Assembly: GCF_030651995.1 (NCBI RefSeq)
Contig: NZ_JAUSBN010000067.1
Coordinates: 62,001-126,000 of the forward strand
DNA from: Reyranella sp.
Lineage (GTDB): Bacteria > Pseudomonadota > Alphaproteobacteria > Reyranellales > Reyranellaceae
Direction: 5' to 3'
DNA length: 64,000 bases
Shown here: positions 8,121-16,098 of the stretch, in pieces
How positions within the stretch are numbered: position 1 is the first letter of the stretch
How the letters are laid out: each line of letters opens with the position of its first letter
The notes under the pieces: generated by a model
Databases searched by the model: none
Told to the model about the DNA's origin: nothing
What the model saw: the letters and a program-made list of their open reading frames with translations, nothing else
Made by a program: the position numbers and the translations under genes

Positions 8121-9896
8121 GTGACGAAGTCCGAGGAGTCCGCCACGACTGGCGCCGATCTGTTGGTGAAAGCCCTGATCGACGAGGAAGTCGAGGTCGT
8201 CTTCGGCTATCCCGGCGGTGCCGTCCTCCCGATCTATGATTCGCTCTTCAAGCAGAACCGGCTGCGCCACATCCTGGTGCGCCACGAGCAGGCCGCCGTG
8301 CACGCTGCCGAGGGCTATGCCCGCTCGACCGGCAAGGTCGGCGTGGTGCTGGTGACCTCCGGTCCCGGCGCGACCAATGCCGTGACCGGCCTGACCGACG
8401 CGCTGATGGATTCGATCCCGATCGTCTGCCTGACGGGCCAGGTGCCGACCCACCTGATCGGCAACGACGCCTTCCAGGAAGCCGATACGACCGGCATCAC
8501 GCGCCCCTGCACCAAGCACAATTATCTTGTGAAGGCGGTGAGCGACCTCGCGCGCACGGTCCACGAGGCCTTCTATGTGGCGCGCTCCGGCCGTCCGGGC
8601 CCGGTCGTCATCGACCTGCCCAAGGACGTGCTGATGAACAAGCACGAGTATACGGCGCCGCCCAAGGTCGCGATGACGCACAAGAGCTACCGGCCGCAGA
8701 CCCAGCCCGATCCGAAGAAGATCGAGCAGGCGATCGAGATGATCGCCAAGGCGAAACGCCCGGTCTTCTACGCCGGCGGCGGCATCATCAATGCCGGGCC
8801 GAAGGCATCCAAGCTGCTGACGCAGTTCGTGCATCTCACGGGCTACCCGATCACCAACACGCTGATGGGCCTCGGCGCGTTTCCCGCGTCGGACAAGCAG
8901 TTCCTCGGCATGCTGGGCATGCACGGTACCTACGAAGCCAACCTGGCGATGCACGGCTGCGACGTGATGATCAACATCGGCGCACGCTTCGATGATCGCA
9001 TCACCGGCAACCTGACGAAGTTCTCGCCGGGCTCGAAGAAGATCCACGTCGACATCGACCCGTCGTCGATCAACAAGAACGTCCGTGTCGACCTCGCCAT
9101 CGTGGGCGATGCCGGCATCGTGCTGGAAGAGCTTCTGAAGGCCTGGAAGGCCAAGCAGCCCAAGGTCGACCAGAAGGCGCTGAAGGCGTGGTGGGCCGAG
9201 ATCGACGGATGGCGCGGGCGCAACTGTCTCGCCTACACGCCGAGCAAGCAGGTGATCAAGCCGCAATACGCGCTGGAGCGGCTCTATCACCACATCAAGG
9301 ACAAGGATCACTACATCACCACCGAGGTGGGCCAGCACCAGATGTGGGCGGCGCAGTTCCTGAAGTTCGAGCAGCCCAACCGCTGGATGACCTCGGGCGG
9401 CCTCGGCACCATGGGCTACGGCTTCCCGGCGGCGCTGGGCGTGCAGATCGCCCATCCCGAGGCGCTGGTCATCGACGTGGCCGGCGAGGCCTCGATCCTG
9501 ATGAACATCCAGGAGCTCTCGACCGCCGCGCAGTACCGCCTGCCGGTGAAGATCTTCGTGCTCAACAACCACTACATGGGCATGGTCCGGCAGTGGCAGG
9601 AACTACTGCATGGCGGCCGCTACTCGGAGAGTTATTCGGAGTCGCTGCCCGACTTCGTGAAGGTCGCCGATGCGTTCGGCGCCAAGGGCCTGCGCTGCGA
9701 CGATCCGGCCAAGCTCGACGACACGATCAAGGAGATGATCGAGCTGAAGCACCCGGTCATCGTCGACGTCATCGTCGACGAGAAGGAGAACTGCTTCCCG
9801 ATGATCCCCTCGGGTGCAGCCCACAACGAGATGCTGCTGGGTCCCGACGACAAGCAGTCCGCTAAGGTGTCGGAAGAAGGCATGGTGCTGGTGTGA
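8121..9896 (+). CDS. ilvB: Acetolactate synthase large (catalytic) subunit
   Basis: This thiamine-diphosphate enzyme condenses pyruvate with pyruvate or 2-ketobutyrate in valine, leucine and isoleucine synthesis. The 591-aa product has the catalytic Glu in RHEQAAVHAAEGYARSTG, a central FAD-binding region (TNTLMGLGAFP) and the TPP/Mg segment AGEASILMN followed by LNNHYMGMVRQWQELLHGGRYS. The GEAS variant of the usual GDGS is typical of alphaproteobacteria. I placed the start at the GTG at 8121, with AAGGAG (8109-8114) six bases upstream; an upstream in-frame codon at 8091 lies within the leader hairpin and is not credible. It overlaps ilvN by GTGA. Confidence 0.95.
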   Translation: MTKSEESATTGADLLVKALIDEEVEVVFGYPGGAVLPIYDSLFKQNRLRHILVRHEQAAVHAAEGYARSTGKVGVVLVTSGPGATNAVTGLTDALMDSIPIVCLTGQVPTHLIGNDAFQEADTTGITRPCTKHNYLVKAVSDLARTVHEAFYVARSGRPGPVVIDLPKDVLMNKHEYTAPPKVAMTHKSYRPQTQPDPKKIEQAIEMIAKAKRPVFYAGGGIINAGPKASKLLTQFVHLTGYPITNTLMGLGAFPASDKQFLGMLGMHGTYEANLAMHGCDVMINIGARFDDRITGNLTKFSPGSKKIHVDIDPSSINKNVRVDLAIVGDAGIVLEELLKAWKAKQPKVDQKALKAWWAEIDGWRGRNCLAYTPSKQVIKPQYALERLYHHIKDKDHYITTEVGQHQMWAAQFLKFEQPNRWMTSGGLGTMGYGFPAALGVQIAHPEALVIDVAGEASILMNIQELSTAAQYRLPVKIFVLNNHYMGMVRQWQELLHGGRYSESYSESLPDFVKVADAFGAKGLRCDDPAKLDDTIKEMIELKHPVIVDVIVDEKENCFPMIPSGAAHNEMLLGPDDKQSAKVSEEGMVLV

Positions 9897-10405
9897 GCAA
9901 GGATTCCGCTATCGTCGCCCATACCATCTCCGTGCTGGTGGCCAACGAGCCGGGCATTCTCGCGCGCGTGGTCGGCCTGTTTTCCGGCCGCGGCTACAAC
10001 ATCGAGAGCCTGACCGTCGCGGAGACAAACGCGAAGGAAAGCCAGTCGCGCATCACCATCGTGACCAAGGGCACGCCGATGATCATCGAGCAGATCAAGG
10101 CGCAGCTCGATCGCCTGGTGCCGGTCTATCGCGTGCGCGATCTCACGGTCGAGGGCCCGCACATCGAGCGCGAGCTGGCGCTGGTGAAGGTGAAGGGCGT
10201 CGGCGAAAAGCGCGTCGAGGCGCTGCGCCTGGCCGACGTGTTCCGCGCCAAGGTGATCGACGCCAAGTCCGATTCCTTCGTCTTCGAGGTCACCGGCAAC
10301 ACCGACAAGGTGCAGACCTTCATCGGCCTGATGGAGTCGCTGGGCCTGGTCGACGTCGTCCGCACCGGCATCGTCGCCATGTCGCGCGGCGGCGAGGCGC
10401 TCTGA
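9893..10405 (+). CDS. ilvN: Acetolactate synthase small (regulatory) subunit
   Basis: The regulatory subunit activates the large subunit and confers valine feedback inhibition. The 170-aa product has an N-terminal ACT domain (HTISVLVANEPGILARVVGLFSGRGYN is split across residues 9-36) and a C-terminal ALS_ss_C domain (about residues 80-165). Its size and architecture match IlvH-type subunits. The GTG start lies within the ilvB stop (GTGA), typical of translational coupling that keeps subunits stoichiometric. ilvC, often next in alphaproteobacteria, is not here; a palindrome-bearing intergenic region follows instead. Confidence 0.95.
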   Translation: MSKDSAIVAHTISVLVANEPGILARVVGLFSGRGYNIESLTVAETNAKESQSRITIVTKGTPMIIEQIKAQLDRLVPVYRVRDLTVEGPHIERELALVKVKGVGEKRVEALRLADVFRAKVIDAKSDSFVFEVTGNTDKVQTFIGLMESLGLVDVVRTGIVAMSRGGEAL

Positions 10406-10704
10406 TCGAGCTCTTCCCCATTCACATGCAGGAGTGTCCGGGGAAAGATTGAAGAGGTCCGGCAAATCGCCAGCAGCGGCAACGACACGTTACAATCCAG
10501 GGAGTGTCCGACTCAGGACCCCGAGTCTGGTCCAGCCGGCCCTTTTTGTACGCACTTTGTCATCCCGAGCGCAGCGAGGGACCTTTGTCGGTGGCTCTAA
10601 AGGTCCCTCGCTGCGCTCGGGATGACAATTTTCCCCTATCCGAAGTCGCGCGTCATTTTCCCCGGACAGCCCTGCTCGATGACGGGGATGTCCATGGGTC
10701 TGTC
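10406..10704. other. Intergenic region with nested repeats, no gene seen
   Basis: These 299 bases lie between ilvN and the convergent MarR gene. No reading frame here resembles a protein. The region contains a perfect 30-bp inverted repeat (10557-10628), the decamer GGAGTGTCCG twice (10431-10440 and 10501-10510), and an outer 12-bp inverted pair TGTCCGGGGAAA/TTTCCCCGGACA (10435-10446 with 10657-10668). The nesting suggests a small non-coding mobile or REP-like unit. Confidence 0.6.
10557..10628. repeat. Perfect 30-bp inverted repeat with 12-nt loop (REP/MITE-like)
   Basis: The arms are 10557-10586 and 10599-10628 and match at all 30 positions. The arm core reads CATCCCGAGCGCAGCGAGGG. As RNA it would form a very stable hairpin that could end transcription from ilvBN or from the opposing MarR gene, although no long T-run follows. 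Similar GATGACAA/CGAGCGCAGCGAGGG palindromes are known to me as dispersed intergenic repeats in several bacterial phyla; whether it recurs in this genome cannot be tested here. Confidence 0.8.
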
Positions 10705-11151
10705 CTACTCGGTGGGGGTGGTCTTGAGACCGTGCCGACGCACGATGTCCCGGAGCGACTTCTCCAGGGCCGCGCGCTCGGAGGGTTTCAGGTGGCCGAA
10801 GAACTCCGCGTCGTTGCGGTCGGCCAGCGCCGAGAGTTTCGGCACCAGCGCTCGCCCCGCCGTCGTCAGCGACAGGGTCTGCTGGCGCCGGTCTTCGGTG
10901 GAAGCGGTGCGCTCGATGAGTTCCTTCGCGGCCAGCCGGTCGGAAAGCTTCGAAATGGCGCCCCGGGTCATGCCCAGCCGATCGGCCAGCGCGCTGGGCT
11001 GGATATCGTCGAGGTCAAAGAGTTCGCGCAGCACGACCCATTCGGCAACGGTCACGTCGCGCGCCTGCAGTTTGAGGCTGAAGGCATGCGAGACGTGGTT
11101 GGACACGAAGCGCAGCCAGTAGCCGAGATGGGTTTCGAGGTCGGAGGTCAT
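10705..11151 (-). CDS. MarR-family transcriptional regulator
   Basis: A dimeric winged-helix DNA-binding regulator of 148 aa. The core HTH is IQPSALADRLGMTRGAISKL (about residues 51-70), followed by the wing STEDRRQQTLSLTTAG, whose DRR is the family signature. The N- and C-terminal helices form the dimer interface. I preferred the ATG at 11151 over the in-frame TTG at 11166. Neither has a clear Shine-Dalgarno. Two operator-like palindromes lie immediately upstream (11154-11193), so autoregulation is likely. The dioxygenase gene lies upstream on the same strand and may be a target, but the ligand is unknown. Confidence 0.9.
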   Translation of the reverse strand: MTSDLETHLGYWLRFVSNHVSHAFSLKLQARDVTVAEWVVLRELFDLDDIQPSALADRLGMTRGAISKLSDRLAAKELIERTASTEDRRQQTLSLTTAGRALVPKLSALADRNDAEFFGHLKPSERAALEKSLRDIVRRHGLKTTPTE

Positions 11152-11153
11152 TT

Positions 11154-11193
11154 GTTGACTAGGCAACTAAAGGTTGTTTGTTTCCTAGTCAAC
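11154..11193. promoter_or_regulatory. Paired MarR-type operator palindromes
   Basis: Two related 14-bp imperfect palindromes, GTTGACTAGGCAAC (11154-11167) and GTTTCCTAGTCAAC (11180-11193), are centred 26 bp apart, close to two and a half helical turns. Their outer halves also form a perfect 10-bp inverted repeat (GTTGACTAGG/CCTAGTCAAC). They directly abut the MarR start. MarR proteins usually bind 14-18 bp palindromes that overlap their own promoter. The assignment is inference from position and symmetry. Confidence 0.6.
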
Positions 11194-11239
11194 TATATTT
11201 CGCCGGGGGCGCCCCTCCAGTGGTCACTCCCGGCAATGA

Positions 11240-12313
11240 TCAGAGTTCGACCTGGCGGATGCCGCCGCGGGGGCGGCCGGCTTCGATCTCCTGCCACAGG
11301 ATCTCGTGGCCCTGGGGCAGGGGCCGGTTGTTCGGCATGGTGAGCCAGAGGCGCAGCAGCAGCCGGTCGTGGCCGGTCGCGGCGTCGTCCTCGAACGGCG
11401 TGCGGCCATGGTAGGTGACGTGGCTGTTGATGAGCTGCAGGTCGCCGGGCTCGAGGGTCATCTCGAAGCAGAGTTCCTCGGCGGTCTTCATCAGCACGTC
11501 GATCGCTTCGCGCTGAGCGTCGGTGAGCTTCGGCACGCCGGGCGCCATCTGCGCCGCTTCGATGAAGGTCAGCGAATAGTGCGAGGTGAACTTGCCGTCG
11601 CGCAGACCGAAGATCGGCAGCGGATAGGCGGTCTCGCGCGTCGTCGCCTCGCCGTCTTTCCTCGTGCCTTCCTCGCCGAAGCGGCTGCGCCAGTAATCCT
11701 GGAACAGCAGCTCGAGCAGATCAGGGCGGCGCTCCAGCATCGCGTTGTGGATGGCGGGTGTCGACGCCAGCTTGCTGACGCCGCCGGCGCGCGCCTGGCG
11801 CACGCACAGCAGGGTGACCACGTCGGTGCGGTCGGTGTGGAACCGCAGCGCGCCGTTGGTCAGCGTGCGGGCATAGGAAGAGAGGAAGGTCGAGCCCTTC
11901 TCGTCCCTGGTCTCGCCGTAGGTGCGGCCGACATGGGCGCCCTCGTCACGGATGGCACGCATCAGCTCGCCGCTGCGGTTCTGGAAGACCGGCGTGCCGA
12001 CATGCGTGCCGATCGCGAAGTAGAGGCGCTTGAGGTCCTCCTCGCTGTAACGGTCGACCGGAATGCCGCGCAGCTTCACGATGCCGCTGCCATTCTCCAG
12101 CTCGTCGGCGATGTCGTCGAACAGCTCGTCGAGGGTCGGCAGGTGGAAATCTCCGCGGGCGATCTCCGACCATTCCATGCCCCGCAGGCCCTTGAGGGCG
12201 GCGTCGAGCTCTTCCACACCATCTTGCGTCAGCGTACGAATCCAGCGCGTGGAATTCCTGATGTCCTGGCCATGCCAGACGGAAGGACCGGTGAGGGGAG
12301 TGCGGCTGCTCAT
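11240..12313 (-). CDS. TauD/TfdA-family Fe(II)/2-oxoglutarate dioxygenase
   Basis: A non-heme iron enzyme that probably hydroxylates a small organic acid or related compound using 2-oxoglutarate and oxygen. The 357-aa product contains the first iron ligands in RFHTDRTDVV (HxD), the distal His in INSHVTYHGRTPFED, and a downstream Arg-rich strand (RLLLRLWLTM) that would bind 2-oxoglutarate. I placed the start at the ATG at 12313; the upstream extension to 12358 is unconserved-looking. The substrate is unknown. It lies upstream of the MarR gene on the same strand, with the MarR operators between the two genes. Confidence 0.85.
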   Translation of the reverse strand: MSSRTPLTGPSVWHGQDIRNSTRWIRTLTQDGVEELDAALKGLRGMEWSEIARGDFHLPTLDELFDDIADELENGSGIVKLRGIPVDRYSEEDLKRLYFAIGTHVGTPVFQNRSGELMRAIRDEGAHVGRTYGETRDEKGSTFLSSYARTLTNGALRFHTDRTDVVTLLCVRQARAGGVSKLASTPAIHNAMLERRPDLLELLFQDYWRSRFGEEGTRKDGEATTRETAYPLPIFGLRDGKFTSHYSLTFIEAAQMAPGVPKLTDAQREAIDVLMKTAEELCFEMTLEPGDLQLINSHVTYHGRTPFEDDAATGHDRLLLRLWLTMPNNRPLPQGHEILWQEIEAGRPRGGIRQVEL

Positions 12314-12405
12314 GGGCGTCACATTAGCAGACCGCGCCCCTGGTCGCTCAACTGTCAATCGGCCGCGTCGTTGGCGCGCGGGCTGGTAAAATTCCCGATC
12401 GCCGA

Positions 12406-12885
12406 TCAGGGCAGCGGCTTGCGCATGTTGATCGAGGTCGGATGGTCGAAGCCCGGATGGGCCTCCCGCGACGTCTCGCGGTAGCCGAGCGCCTGGAACA
12501 GGCGCTGGTTGTCCGTGAGGACGACGCGCACGCCCAGTCGGATGCCGGCGAGGCCGCGACGGCGTGCCTCGGCTTCGACTGCGTCGATCAATCTCCGCGC
12601 CAGGCCCAGGCCGCGCGCCGGCGGCAGAACCGAGAGGCGTCCGAAATAGAGGTCGCCCTCCTTCTCCTCGACGAGCACGCAGCCCAGCATCTCGCCGTTC
12701 CGCTCCGCGACGATCGCCCCGGCGCCCCGGCTCAGTTCTTCGGCAATACCGTCGGCGGTCTCCCGGAAGGCACCGGATTCCGGGATGAGCTTGCCGCGAT
12801 ACTGTTCAAAGGAGGCTGCGATGACGGCGGCGATCGCGGCGGCATCACCGGTCGTGGCCTTGCGCAGGATTGGACTGTCGCTCAT
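12406..12885 (-). CDS. GNAT-family N-acetyltransferase
   Basis: A 159-aa single-domain acetyltransferase that would use acetyl-CoA on an unknown amine. It starts MSDSPILRKATTGDAAAI, a typical GNAT beta-1/alpha-1 segment. The acetyl-CoA loop is LSVLPPARGLGLARRLIDAVEAEARRRG (R-G-L-G-LA, near residues 87-110), followed by the beta-6/7 element RLFQALGYRETSRE. The longer open frame upstream (to 14412) is antisense to the alcohol dehydrogenase gene and is not coding. The ATG at 12885 gives a normal size. It is divergent from the iron-dependent alcohol dehydrogenase gene. Confidence 0.88.
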   Translation of the reverse strand: MSDSPILRKATTGDAAAIAAVIAASFEQYRGKLIPESGAFRETADGIAEELSRGAGAIVAERNGEMLGCVLVEEKEGDLYFGRLSVLPPARGLGLARRLIDAVEAEARRRGLAGIRLGVRVVLTDNQRLFQALGYRETSREAHPGFDHPTSINMRKPLP

Positions 12886-12933
12886 CCGCTTTTTCTCGCG
12901 TAGGCTCCGCGCAAAATCGAGAGGAATTCGCGG

Positions 12934-14082
12934 ATGGCCCTGATCACCTACCTGACCCGTATCCAGTTCGACTTCGGCGCGCTCAAGTTGCTGGAGGCGG
13001 AGCTGCAGCTCATGGGCATGCGCCGTCCGCTGATCGTCACCGACAAGGGCGTCATCGCGGCAGGCCTGTGGGCCAAGGTCAAGGAACAGCTGCCCGGCAA
13101 CATGCCGATCACGATCTACGACGAGACGCCGGAGAACCCGACGGAAGCGGCGATGCGCGACGCGCTCAAGATCTACAAGGAAGAGGGCTGCGACGGCATC
13201 ATCGCCATCGGCGGCGGCTCGCCCATGGATCTCGCCAAGGCCGTCGCGCTGATGGCGACGCATCCCGGCCCGTCGCTGCAGGCCTATTCGTTCGTCGAGG
13301 GCGGAGCGGGCAAGATCACGGCGGCGGTGGCGCCCATGGTCGCGATCCCGACGACCTCCGGCACCGGCAGCGAAGTGAGCCGCGGCGGCGTCATCATCAT
13401 GGATTCGGGCCGCAAGCTCGCCATCGGCAGTCCGTATTTGATTCCCCGGCTGGCGCTGATCGATCCAGAGCTGACGATGAGCCTGCCGCCGCATCTCACG
13501 GCCGGCACCGGCATGGACGCGCTCACGCACAATATCGAATGCTACCTCGCCAACGTCTTCAACCCGCCGGCCGACGCGATTGCGCTCGACGGGCTCGAGA
13601 AGGCGTGGAAGTACGTCGAGCGCGCGACGAAGGACGGGCAGGATCGCGAGGCGCGTTACAACATGGCGGTCGCCGCCATGGAGGGCGCCATGGTGTTCCA
13701 GAAGGGGCTGGGCGCCGTTCATGCGCTCTCGCATCCGACCGGCGGCCTCAAGGGCTACCGCCTGCATCACGGCACGCTGAACGCGATCTATCTTCCCGCC
13801 GTACTGCGCTTCAACGAGCCGGCGGTCGGCGACAAGTTCAAGCGCGTGGCGCAGGTGATGGGCCTGTCGGAAAGCGAAGCCAATGCCGAAGGCGTGGCCA
13901 ACGCTGTGGCGGCGCTCAACGAACGGCTGGGCATTCCGAAGGGCCTGGGCGCGGCAGGCCTGGCGCAGGATACGATCGAGAAGATCGCCGAGGGCGCAAT
14001 GGGCGACCATTGCCACCTCTCGACGCCGCGCCAGCCGACCAAGGCGCAGTACATCGACCTGATCGAACAATCGTGGGGCTGA
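12934..14082 (+). CDS. Iron-containing alcohol dehydrogenase
   Basis: A group III metal-dependent NAD(P) alcohol dehydrogenase of 382 aa. The nucleotide-binding loop is GGGSPMD (residues 93-99), and a second conserved loop is TTSGTGSE (140-147). The metal ligands are likely Asp195 and His199 (GMDALTHNIE), with His267 and His279 in the HALSH and RLHHGT segments. The substrate is undefined; related proteins act on short alcohols, lactaldehyde, 4-hydroxybutyrate or maleylacetate. The next gene, an SDR, starts one base after its stop, so the pair probably works in one oxidation-reduction pathway. Confidence 0.9.
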   Translation: MALITYLTRIQFDFGALKLLEAELQLMGMRRPLIVTDKGVIAAGLWAKVKEQLPGNMPITIYDETPENPTEAAMRDALKIYKEEGCDGIIAIGGGSPMDLAKAVALMATHPGPSLQAYSFVEGGAGKITAAVAPMVAIPTTSGTGSEVSRGGVIIMDSGRKLAIGSPYLIPRLALIDPELTMSLPPHLTAGTGMDALTHNIECYLANVFNPPADAIALDGLEKAWKYVERATKDGQDREARYNMAVAAMEGAMVFQKGLGAVHALSHPTGGLKGYRLHHGTLNAIYLPAVLRFNEPAVGDKFKRVAQVMGLSESEANAEGVANAVAALNERLGIPKGLGAAGLAQDTIEKIAEGAMGDHCHLSTPRQPTKAQYIDLIEQSWG

Positions 14083-14083
14083 C

Positions 14084-14860
14084 ATGAAGGTGAAGGGCAA
14101 GGTCTGCGTCGTCACCGGCGCGGCGGGCGGCATCGGCGAGGCGATCGCGCGGCGCTTTGCGAAGGAAGGCGCCAGGGGGCTCGTCGTGGCCGACAGGGAT
14201 GCTGAACGGCTTGAGAAGGTCGCGAAGGACATCGGTGCCCTCGCGGTGGCGGGCGACATCGGCCAGGAGGCCGAGGTGAAGCGCCTGGTCGCCGAGACGG
14301 AGAAGAAGTACGGCGAGATCGACATCTTCTTCTCCAATGCCGGCATCGGTCGCGGCGGCCATGAGGATGCGACCGACAAGGACTGGGCCGATTCCTGGGC
14401 GATCCACGTCATGGCGCATGTCTATGCCGCGCGGGCGCTGGTGCCGCAGATGCTGAAGCGCGGCGAGGGCTATCTGCTCAACACCGCGAGCGCCGCCGGC
14501 CTGCTGGCCTCGATGGGCTCGGCGCCCTACGGCGTCACCAAGCACGCGGGCGTGGCGCTGGCCGAGCATCTTTCCATCCAGTACGGCGACCGCGGCATCA
14601 GGGTTTCGGTGCTCTGCCCGCAGGCCGTCGACACCAACATGCTGCGCATGGCCGGCGCGACGGCGGCTTCCGTCGACGGCGTGATCAACACCGACGCGGT
14701 GGCGCAGACGGTGATCGAAGCGATGGACGAGGAGCGCTTCCTGATCCTGCCGCATCCGGAGGTGAAGGAATACATGGTGCGCAAGCTCGACCGCGACCGC
14801 TGGCTGCGCGGCATGCGCCGCCTGCGCGACAAGACCGGCGAGGGACAGGCGAAGCGCTGA
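14084..14860 (+). CDS. Short-chain dehydrogenase/reductase (SDR)
   Basis: A 258-aa classical SDR oxidoreductase. It has the cofactor motif TGAAGGIG (residues 11-18), the structural motif SNAG (84-87) and the active-site residues Ser136, Tyr149 and Lys153 (YGVTK). Asp37-Arg38 after the second beta strand suggests a preference for NAD(H). The substrate is unknown. Its ATG follows the alcohol dehydrogenase stop by a single base, indicating one transcript, and the TauE/SafE exporter gene begins 34 bp downstream on the same strand. Confidence 0.9.
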   Translation: MKVKGKVCVVTGAAGGIGEAIARRFAKEGARGLVVADRDAERLEKVAKDIGALAVAGDIGQEAEVKRLVAETEKKYGEIDIFFSNAGIGRGGHEDATDKDWADSWAIHVMAHVYAARALVPQMLKRGEGYLLNTASAAGLLASMGSAPYGVTKHAGVALAEHLSIQYGDRGIRVSVLCPQAVDTNMLRMAGATAASVDGVINTDAVAQTVIEAMDEERFLILPHPEVKEYMVRKLDRDRWLRGMRRLRDKTGEGQAKR

Positions 14861-14894
14861 CGGTCGTCAGGCCGTTTGGCGGTCGGTCCGCCGC

Positions 14895-15659
14895 ATGATT
14901 CCTTACGTCCAGTCCCTGTTCGCCGAAACCGGCCTGTGGACCGCGCTTGGCGTCACGCTGGTCGCCGGCCTGATGCGCGGGTTCGCGGGCTTCGGCTCGG
15001 CCATGCTGATGGCGCCGATCTTCGCCATCCTGTTCGGCTCGGCCGAGATGGTGGTGACCGTGGTCGCCATCGAGCTGGTCGTTTCCCTGCAGCTCTTCCC
15101 GCAGGTCCGCCGGCACGCCGACTGGAAGGTGCTCACGCCGATGAGCATCGCGGCATGCCTCGCCATGCCGGCGGGTGTCTGGCTGCTGGCGAGCGTCGAC
15201 AAGAACACGATCGTGACGGCGGTGTCGGCCGTGATCGTGGCCTTCGTTCTCCTGATGTGGACGGGCTGGAAATACACCGGCCGGCGCTCGACCGTCGCGA
15301 CGGTGATCGTGGGCGGCGTCTCGGGCGCGATGATGGCGACGACCAGCGTCGGCGGACCGCCGGTGCTGCTCTATCTCCTGTCGGGCAACGATCCGCCGCA
15401 GGTCAACCGCGCCAACATCGTCACCTATTACTTCCTGACGCAGTTCCTGCTGATCGTGATCGTGCTGGCCACCGGGGTCGCCGGAGCCGACGCGCTGGTC
15501 CGTGCCGTCGTGCTGTTCCCGGTCATGGTGCTGGGGGCCTGGGCCGGCGGGCGGCTGTTTCACGGCCTGGCCAGCGAGCGGCTCTACCGCAATGTCGCCC
15601 TCGCGATCCTCTTCCTGACCGGCCTGTTCGGCCTGCTGAGGAACTGGCTGGTGAGCTGA
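14895..15659 (+). CDS. TauE/SafE-family sulfite/anion exporter
   Basis: A polytopic inner-membrane protein of 254 aa with about eight hydrophobic segments in two repeats. The first repeat has the hallmark GLMRGFAGFGSAMLMAPIF (around residues 25-44) and the second has GGVSGAMMATTSVGGPP (around 137-153); this doubled glycine motif defines the TSUP family. Family members export sulfite, sulfoacetate or other small organic anions. Its location next to dehydrogenases and not far from a TauD-type dioxygenase makes an organosulfur role possible, but that is inference. Confidence 0.87.
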   Translation: MIPYVQSLFAETGLWTALGVTLVAGLMRGFAGFGSAMLMAPIFAILFGSAEMVVTVVAIELVVSLQLFPQVRRHADWKVLTPMSIAACLAMPAGVWLLASVDKNTIVTAVSAVIVAFVLLMWTGWKYTGRRSTVATVIVGGVSGAMMATTSVGGPPVLLYLLSGNDPPQVNRANIVTYYFLTQFLLIVIVLATGVAGADALVRAVVLFPVMVLGAWAGGRLFHGLASERLYRNVALAILFLTGLFGLLRNWLVS

Positions 15660-15695
15660 GAGACGGTGTAGGATGCGCCATCCATGGAGATTTGC

Positions 15696-15986
15696 ATGCG
15701 TATCTTGGCCGCTGGATTTGCCGTTCTCGTCCTGACCCTGGGCTTTTCGTCCGCCTCGCGCGCCGACGAACTCATGACTGAATGCATGGTGACGGCCTCC
15801 GAGAAGATGTGCCAGTGCATCATCGCACGCATCCCGGCCGACCAGCGCGCAAACGCGGTCCTCGGCCTGCGTAAGTCGAACCAGTCGGTGAGTGTGAGCG
15901 GGAACCTCCTCAACCCGTCGAACCTGTCGCCGCAGGAAATGCAGGGCCTGAACGCGGTCGTCGCGGCCCAAGCCTACTGCATGTAG
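15696..15986 (+). CDS. Small secreted protein of unknown function
   Basis: A 96-aa protein with a clear signal peptide (MRILAAGFAVLVLTLGFSSASRA, cleavage after about residue 23). The mature part is about 73 residues and rich in Ser, Gln and Asn. Four cysteines (CMV, MCQC and the penultimate residue) could form disulfides in the periplasm. I chose the ATG at 15696, with GGAGA five bases upstream, rather than the ATG at 15684. I do not recognise a family. It lies between the TSUP gene and the ABC importer operon on the same strand. Confidence 0.75.
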   Translation: MRILAAGFAVLVLTLGFSSASRADELMTECMVTASEKMCQCIIARIPADQRANAVLGLRKSNQSVSVSGNLLNPSNLSPQEMQGLNAVVAAQAYCM

Positions 15987-16098
15987 CCTGCAGGTCTTCT
16001 GGCGTTCCGCAATCCTCTAGGCTTGCGGCGAACGCCGCGTTATCTTGCCACCCATAGAGGCGATGCCGGTCAACGGCGCGATCCATGGGAGGGCCTGA

